This document shows positions 59,533 through 64,000 of a stretch of 64,000 bases of DNA, piece after piece. Each line of letters opens with the position of its first letter. The first letter of the stretch is position 1. Below the pieces are notes generated by a model that searched no databases, was not told where the DNA came from, and worked only from the letters and a program-made list of their open reading frames with translations. The stretch is taken from contig NZ_JBHTAN010000006.1 of assembly GCF_042663585.1 (NCBI RefSeq), positions 2,356,001-2,420,000 of the forward strand, written 5' to 3'. Both the position numbers and the translations under genes were made by a program. The stretch comes from Natranaeroarchaeum sp042663585. Its GTDB lineage: Archaea; Halobacteriota; Halobacteria; Halobacteriales; Natronoarchaeaceae.

Positions 59533-62500
59533 ATGAGCGATGTGGAGCTCTCCGCCGACGAACTCACGCTTCCGATCAAACGCACGGAAGGCGATACCCT
59601 CGAGGACCGACTAACGGGGAACGCCTACAACAACATCCTGCCCGCACGATACCTGCGCAAGGACGCCGATGGCGAACTCATCGAGACGCCCGAGGGCCTC
59701 TTCGAGCGCGTCGGCGAGAACGTCGCGCTGGCCGAGGCGGTGTTCGAGGCCGAGAAACAGGACACCGAGATCACGGTTACACCCGATCAGCTCAAACCTG
59801 ACCACCCACGTCGTGACGAACTCGCCGCCGAAGTGTTCGGCAAAGGAACGACCGCCGAGGACTGGGAGGCCGACAGTGAGGAGGCCTCCGAACATGCGAG
59901 CGGTGAAACCGCGAGCAGTGCCAAGACGACGCTTTCGGTATACAACGTCAACAAGTTCGCGTACGAAACCATCGTTCCCGAACTGCCGACGGAGATCCGC
60001 GAGCACGTCGAGGACGTCTCCGACGAGTTCGTCGAGATGATGGAGTATCTCGACTTCATGCCGAACTCGCCGACGCTGATGAACGCCGGCGACGAACTCC
60101 AGCAACTGTCGGCCTGTTTCGTTGACTCGCCCGAGGACGACATCGACGATATCCACCAGACAGCCAAGGAAGCCGCACAGGTGTTCCAGAGCGGCGGCGG
60201 CATGGGCTATGCCTTCTGGAAACTCCGCCCCTACGGCGATCCGGTCGGCTCGACCGGCGGCATCGCATCGGGGCCGATCACCTTCATGCGCACCTACGAC
60301 CAGATGTGCGAGACGATCGCACAGGGCGGCGCGCGCCGCGGCGCACAGATGGGCGTCATGCGCGTCTCCCACCCCGACGTCATCCAGTTCATTCACGCCA
60401 AGAACAAGGACGTCTCGCTGGCCGAGACGCTTCGCCTGAACGACCCCGACGACTTCACGCACAACTCCTTCGCCGAGGCGCTCGAGGAGTCCCGTGAACT
60501 GATCGACGAGGACGGTAAAGTGCCCAAGCATCTCCGGAACGCCGTCGAGGGGCACCTCTCGAACTTCAACATCTCCGTCGGCGTCACCGACGGCTTCATG
60601 GAGGCCCTACAGAACGGCGAGGAGTTCACCTTCACGAACCCCCGGACCGAGGAGCCTCACATCGCGACGCCGGAGACCGTCGAACTCTACGAGATGTTCG
60701 ACCTCGGCGAGTATGTCGAGGCCGGCGAAGTGCTATCGATCCCCGCAGAACTGATCTGGGAGCGGATCATCCAGGGCGCACACGAGAACGGCGAACCGGG
60801 CGTCATCTACCTCGAACGCGTCAACAAACGGCACTCCTTCGACGTCGAGAAACACCCCGACCACCGCATCCTCGCGACGAACCCGTGTGTTACGGGAGAG
60901 ACGTTGATTAGCACCGAAAACGGGCTTGTTCCGGCTGAAGAACTGTATGAGCAAGGCGTTGCGCGTGATGTCGTCGTCGACGGGCGGCTCAGCGAGGACC
61001 GCGTAAAAGAAGCATCCAGTGTCTACAAGACTGGCGAAAAGGACGTTTACAAGCTAACAACAGAGGAAGGATACGAGCTACGTCTGACCGCAGATCACCG
61101 CGTAATGACGGATAATGGCTGGATCGAAGCTCAGAACCTCGATGCAGGTGATACCGTCAACGTCCAGAATCGCAAAGGTGAATTCGGACAGCACGGTAGC
61201 GCCGAGGAGGGTCGTGTGCTCGGGTGGCTCGTCGGAGACGGCCACCTCAAACACGACGAAGAGCGCGCCGTTCTCAACTTCTACGACGAAGACTCCGAGA
61301 TTTCCGAACAGTTCGCAGACGACGCTAATACGATCGTGCGTGAGCCGACGGGTAACGCTGATTACGAGATCGGCGTCAACGATATTTCACGGGACGAGGA
61401 GTATCGTGGTCCACAGGCGATCGAGCAACGGATCCGTTCGACCCGGCTCTACGAGTTCGCCGAACAGGCCGGGCTTACGGAGAACAAACTACAGGTCCCC
61501 GACACCGTTATGCGCGGTAGCGAAGAGATAGCTCAGGAGTTCCTTCGGGCGCTGTTTACCGCCGATGGTGGTGTGCAAGGCAACGTCGAAAAGGGCGTCT
61601 CGGTACGGTTGACGAGCACGGAGACCGACCTGCTCAAAGATGTCCAGCGCCTACTGCTGAACTTCGGCATCTTCAGTAAGATCTACGAAGAGCGTCACGA
61701 AGCGGGTCTACAGGAGATGCCGGACGGCAACGGTGGTACGGCAGAGTACGAGCGTCAGGCCGATCACGATCTCCTGATCTCGAAGGACGATCTCGTTCGG
61801 TTCCGTGAGGAGATCGGGTTTATGATCGACTCGAAGAACGAAGCCCTCGATGAACGGCTCGATGCCTACGATCGTGGTCCGTACAGCGAGTCTTTCGACG
61901 CGACCGTCGAGTCGGTCGAACATGATGGCCACGAAGCGGTCTACGACCTGACCGAACCTGACACGAACTCGTTCGTCGCTAACGGTCTCGTAGTTCACAA
62001 CTGCGGTGAGCAACCCTTGGAGGAGTACGAGGCCTGTAATCTCGGCCACATCAACCTCTCGACGCTCGCAGCCCAGGACGCCCCCGACTGGCGAATCTGG
62101 TACGACAACCACGGCGACGAGTATGCGAGTCAGGAAGCCGCAATCGATGCCTTCCTCGACGAGGCCATCGACTTCGAGGAGCTCGATCACCGCATCGCAT
62201 ACGGCACCCGCTTCCTCGAAAACGTCGTCACGATGTCCGATTTCCCCGTCGACAAGATCGAGCAGAAGGTCCGCGAGATGCGTAAGATCGGACTGGGAAT
62301 TATGGGACTGGCCCAGCTATACATCCAGCTCGGCATCTCCTACGGGAGCGAGGCCTCGAACGAGGTCGCAAGCCAGCTGATGACCCACATCAACCACGGC
62401 TCGAAGAACGCTTCCCACGAACTCGCCACCGAGCGCGGTACCTTCGCCGACTGGGAGGACTCGAAGTACGCCAACCCGACCGAGTACCGCGAGTGGTTCG

Positions 62501-63843
62501 AGCGCCAGACCGGCCTCGACGCCGACGACTGGGAAGACGGCTTCCCGATGCGTAACCACAACACGACGACCATCGCGCCGACCGGCACCACCTCGATGAT
62601 CGGCAACACGACCGGTGGCTGTGAACCGATCTACAACGTCGCCTTCTACAAGAACGTCTCCGGTGACGTCCAGGGCGACGAGATGCTCGTCGAGTTCGAC
62701 GACTACTTTCTCCGCACGCTGGAGGACAACGGCATCGACGTCGACGCCGTCAAAGAGGAGGCCCAGGAGCAGATGGCCACCAACGAGTTCGACGGCGTGG
62801 ACGGGCTGACCACCGTCCCGGACGCCATCGGCGAACTGTTCGTGACGACCGGTGCCCTCACCGCCAAACAGCACGCCGCGATCCAGTGTGCCTGCCAGAC
62901 TGGCGTCGACTCGGCCATCTCGAAGACCGTCAACGCGCCGAACGACTCGACCACCGAGGACGCCAAGGAAGTGTTCGAGTGGGTCTACGATAACGGTGGC
63001 AAGGGCGTCACCTACTACCGCGACGGTACCCGCTCGAAGCAGGTACTGACGACCCGTGCACAGAACGCCGAGTTCGCCGACGAGCAGGAGGCCGCGGCGG
63101 CCCTCGTCGAGCAGATCGAGGAAGTGTTCGGCGGACTCGAAGGCTTCCTCGAGAACGAGGACGTCCAGGCCGCGCTCGACCGGGAGGTCGAAGAGCTACT
63201 CAGCATCGCCGACGGCGAGGAAGTCGACGGCGAGTACGCCAGCAAGCGCGCACGACCGGACGTGCTCCACGGCGTCACCCAGCGCATCGACACCGGCTAC
63301 GGGAAACTCTACGTCAACATCAACGAGGATCCCGAGGCCGAGCGTCCGTTCGAGCTATTCGCCAACATCGGCAACTCCGGCGGCTTCACCGCCTCCTTCA
63401 CCGAGGCGCTCGCGAAGACGATTTCGACCGCGCTTCGGTCGGGCGTCGACCCCGAGGAGATCGCCGACGAACTGCAGGGCATCCGCTCGCCGAAGGTCGC
63501 CTGGGACAAGGGCGAACAGATCCAGTCCATCCCGGACGCCATCGGCACCGCGATGCGGCGCTATCTCGACGGCGAAATCGAGAAGGCGTACCCACAGCAA
63601 CAAAGTCTGACCGAACTCGAAGAGGAGGCTCGCGAGACCGACGGCGGCGTCGACGCCGAGAGCGGGACGGAACTCGACGTCGGGACGCCCGACGGCGCGA
63701 CCGAACAGGTCCAGGAATCCGACGCCTCACAGGACCTCATCGATGCGGGCGAGAGCCCCGAGTGTCCCGAGTGTGGCTCGCTGACGCTGCACTACTCCGA
63801 AGGCTGCAAGACCTGCGAGTCCTGCGGCTGGTCGGAGTGCTGA
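59533..63843 (+). CDS. nrdJ: Adenosylcobalamin-dependent ribonucleotide reductase with intein
   Basis: A 1436-residue precursor that yields a 1064-residue class II reductase after removal of a 372-residue intein (residues 452-823). The mature enzyme reduces ribonucleotides to deoxyribonucleotides using a B12-derived thiyl radical. Extein landmarks are MEYLDFMPNSPTLMNAGDELQQLSACFVDSPEDDI, GGGMGYAFWKLRPYGDPVGSTGGIASGP and GGARRGAQMGVMRVSHPDVIQFI. Then comes the radical-Cys loop NP-CGEQPLEEYEACNLG, split by the intein, and the later IAPTGTTSMIGNTTGGCEP. A zinc-ribbon-like C-terminus ends ECPECGSLTLHYSEGCKTCESCGWSEC. Start at the ATG beginning MSDVELSADEL. Confidence 0.95.
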   Translation: MSDVELSADELTLPIKRTEGDTLEDRLTGNAYNNILPARYLRKDADGELIETPEGLFERVGENVALAEAVFEAEKQDTEITVTPDQLKPDHPRRDELAAEVFGKGTTAEDWEADSEEASEHASGETASSAKTTLSVYNVNKFAYETIVPELPTEIREHVEDVSDEFVEMMEYLDFMPNSPTLMNAGDELQQLSACFVDSPEDDIDDIHQTAKEAAQVFQSGGGMGYAFWKLRPYGDPVGSTGGIASGPITFMRTYDQMCETIAQGGARRGAQMGVMRVSHPDVIQFIHAKNKDVSLAETLRLNDPDDFTHNSFAEALEESRELIDEDGKVPKHLRNAVEGHLSNFNISVGVTDGFMEALQNGEEFTFTNPRTEEPHIATPETVELYEMFDLGEYVEAGEVLSIPAELIWERIIQGAHENGEPGVIYLERVNKRHSFDVEKHPDHRILATNPCVTGETLISTENGLVPAEELYEQGVARDVVVDGRLSEDRVKEASSVYKTGEKDVYKLTTEEGYELRLTADHRVMTDNGWIEAQNLDAGDTVNVQNRKGEFGQHGSAEEGRVLGWLVGDGHLKHDEERAVLNFYDEDSEISEQFADDANTIVREPTGNADYEIGVNDISRDEEYRGPQAIEQRIRSTRLYEFAEQAGLTENKLQVPDTVMRGSEEIAQEFLRALFTADGGVQGNVEKGVSVRLTSTETDLLKDVQRLLLNFGIFSKIYEERHEAGLQEMPDGNGGTAEYERQADHDLLISKDDLVRFREEIGFMIDSKNEALDERLDAYDRGPYSESFDATVESVEHDGHEAVYDLTEPDTNSFVANGLVVHNCGEQPLEEYEACNLGHINLSTLAAQDAPDWRIWYDNHGDEYASQEAAIDAFLDEAIDFEELDHRIAYGTRFLENVVTMSDFPVDKIEQKVREMRKIGLGIMGLAQLYIQLGISYGSEASNEVASQLMTHINHGSKNASHELATERGTFADWEDSKYANPTEYREWFERQTGLDADDWEDGFPMRNHNTTTIAPTGTTSMIGNTTGGCEPIYNVAFYKNVSGDVQGDEMLVEFDDYFLRTLEDNGIDVDAVKEEAQEQMATNEFDGVDGLTTVPDAIGELFVTTGALTAKQHAAIQCACQTGVDSAISKTVNAPNDSTTEDAKEVFEWVYDNGGKGVTYYRDGTRSKQVLTTRAQNAEFADEQEAAAALVEQIEEVFGGLEGFLENEDVQAALDREVEELLSIADGEEVDGEYASKRARPDVLHGVTQRIDTGYGKLYVNINEDPEAERPFELFANIGNSGGFTASFTEALAKTISTALRSGVDPEEIADELQGIRSPKVAWDKGEQIQSIPDAIGTAMRRYLDGEIEKAYPQQQSLTELEEEARETDGGVDAESGTELDVGTPDGATEQVQESDASQDLIDAGESPECPECGSLTLHYSEGCKTCESCGWSEC
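60886..62001 (+). mobile_element. Intein in nrdJ with LAGLIDADG-type homing endonuclease domain
   Basis: It begins with Cys (CVTGETLISTENGLVPAEELYEQG, splicing block A) and ends VVHN followed by the extein Cys, so all splicing residues (N-terminal Cys, penultimate His, terminal Asn, +1 Cys) are intact. Block B is LTADHRVMTDNGWI. Homing endonuclease blocks are LGWLVGDGH (about residue 562) and EFLRALFTADGG (about 670). Codon use is more AT-rich than the extein (frequent GAT, GCA, ACA), as expected for a mobile insert. It interrupts the strongly conserved radical-Cys loop NPCGEQ, and removal needs no further sequence. Confidence 0.94.
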
Positions 63844-63863
63844 CGTAACATCGTCTGACGCGC

Positions 63864-63871
63864 TTTTTTAT
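63864..63871 (+). terminator. T-run after nrdJ, overlapping the next promoter
   Basis: TTTTTTATT follows the nrdJ stop by about 20 bases. It can terminate the upstream transcript and also lies 25-32 bases before the next ATG, where a TATA box would be. Confidence 0.4.
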
Positions 63872-63895
63872 TCCTACCCGGCATACGACCGACAG

Positions 63896-64000
63896 ATGCC
63901 GACGATCCATCTGGACGTCTCTGAGTCGCTCGCCGAGAGCCTCGATACAGAACGAGAGCTGCTGGGATTCGAATCCCGCGAGGCGTATCTCCGCTGGGTC
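63896..64000 (+). CDS. Hypothetical protein, cut by window end
   Basis: Only 35 residues are visible: MPTIHLDVSESLAESLDTERELLGFESREAYLRWV. The pattern of an initial strand (TIHLDV) and a following helix is reminiscent of a ribbon-helix-helix DNA-binding start, but too little is present for a call. The ATG is preceded by a TATA-like T-run. Confidence 0.45.
   Translation, partial: MPTIHLDVSESLAESLDTERELLGFESREAYLRWV

Overview
The window is haloarchaeal chromosomal DNA (class Halobacteria). The evidence is high GC content, strongly acidic proteins, mostly leaderless genes with a TATA box about 25-35 bases before the start codon, twin-arginine (Tat) plus lipobox signals on secreted proteins, type I isopentenyl-diphosphate isomerase, a trpDFEG gene order known from Haloferax, a two-subunit archaeal-type GMP synthase, and small haloarchaea-restricted families. 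Genus cannot be fixed from sequence alone. No rRNA, CRISPR array or intact transposon was seen.

Layout. 1-3.1 kb: the 3' part of a phosphate-binding lipoprotein gene, a coiled-coil protein and a PAS histidine kinase. 3.2-10.3 kb: core genes (pyrG-guaAb plus a small partner, a cupin protein, moaB, an MDR dehydrogenase, idi). 10.3-24.4 kb: an Lrp/AsnC regulator divergent from carA, a four-gene CUT1 sugar ABC transporter, membrane proteins, a DUF4382-like lipoprotein, carB on the other strand, a bolA-glutaredoxin pair, and a decayed copy of a gene that is intact at 39.7 kb. 24.4-26.4 kb: two divergent paralogous Tat lipoproteins.

26.5-37.3 kb is the most unusual part. It is a catabolic-looking island with a molybdenum hydroxylase operon (CoxG-like, large, medium and small subunits, then a 4,5-dihydroxyphthalate decarboxylase-like protein), a MocA-like cofactor nucleotidyltransferase, a second CoxG-like protein fused by overlap to a flavin reductase, a complete NMT1/Tau-type ABC importer and a winged-helix regulator. 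The large subunit has Thr where the family normally has its catalytic Glu, so its chemistry is uncertain. The likely logic is uptake of a small organic compound, its hydroxylation or oxidation, and electron delivery to the respiratory chain.

37.3-48 kb: an immunoglobulin-like-domain protein, DoxX, a PPOX protein, small conserved haloarchaeal families, a tandem UspA, an FAD oxidoreductase, a protoporphyrinogen-oxidase-like protein, thrB, a lone lycopene-cyclase domain, HalOD1 and a 51-residue membrane protein. 48-55 kb: a penicillin-acylase-family Ntn hydrolase, a large Vps62-like lipoprotein, an AI-2E-type permease and tRNA-Val(GAC), whose 3' end is duplicated 120 bases away like an old integration site. 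55-64 kb: trpDFEG, a small membrane protein and a B12-dependent ribonucleotide reductase carrying a 372-residue intein just before the predicted radical cysteine. A truncated ORF closes the window.
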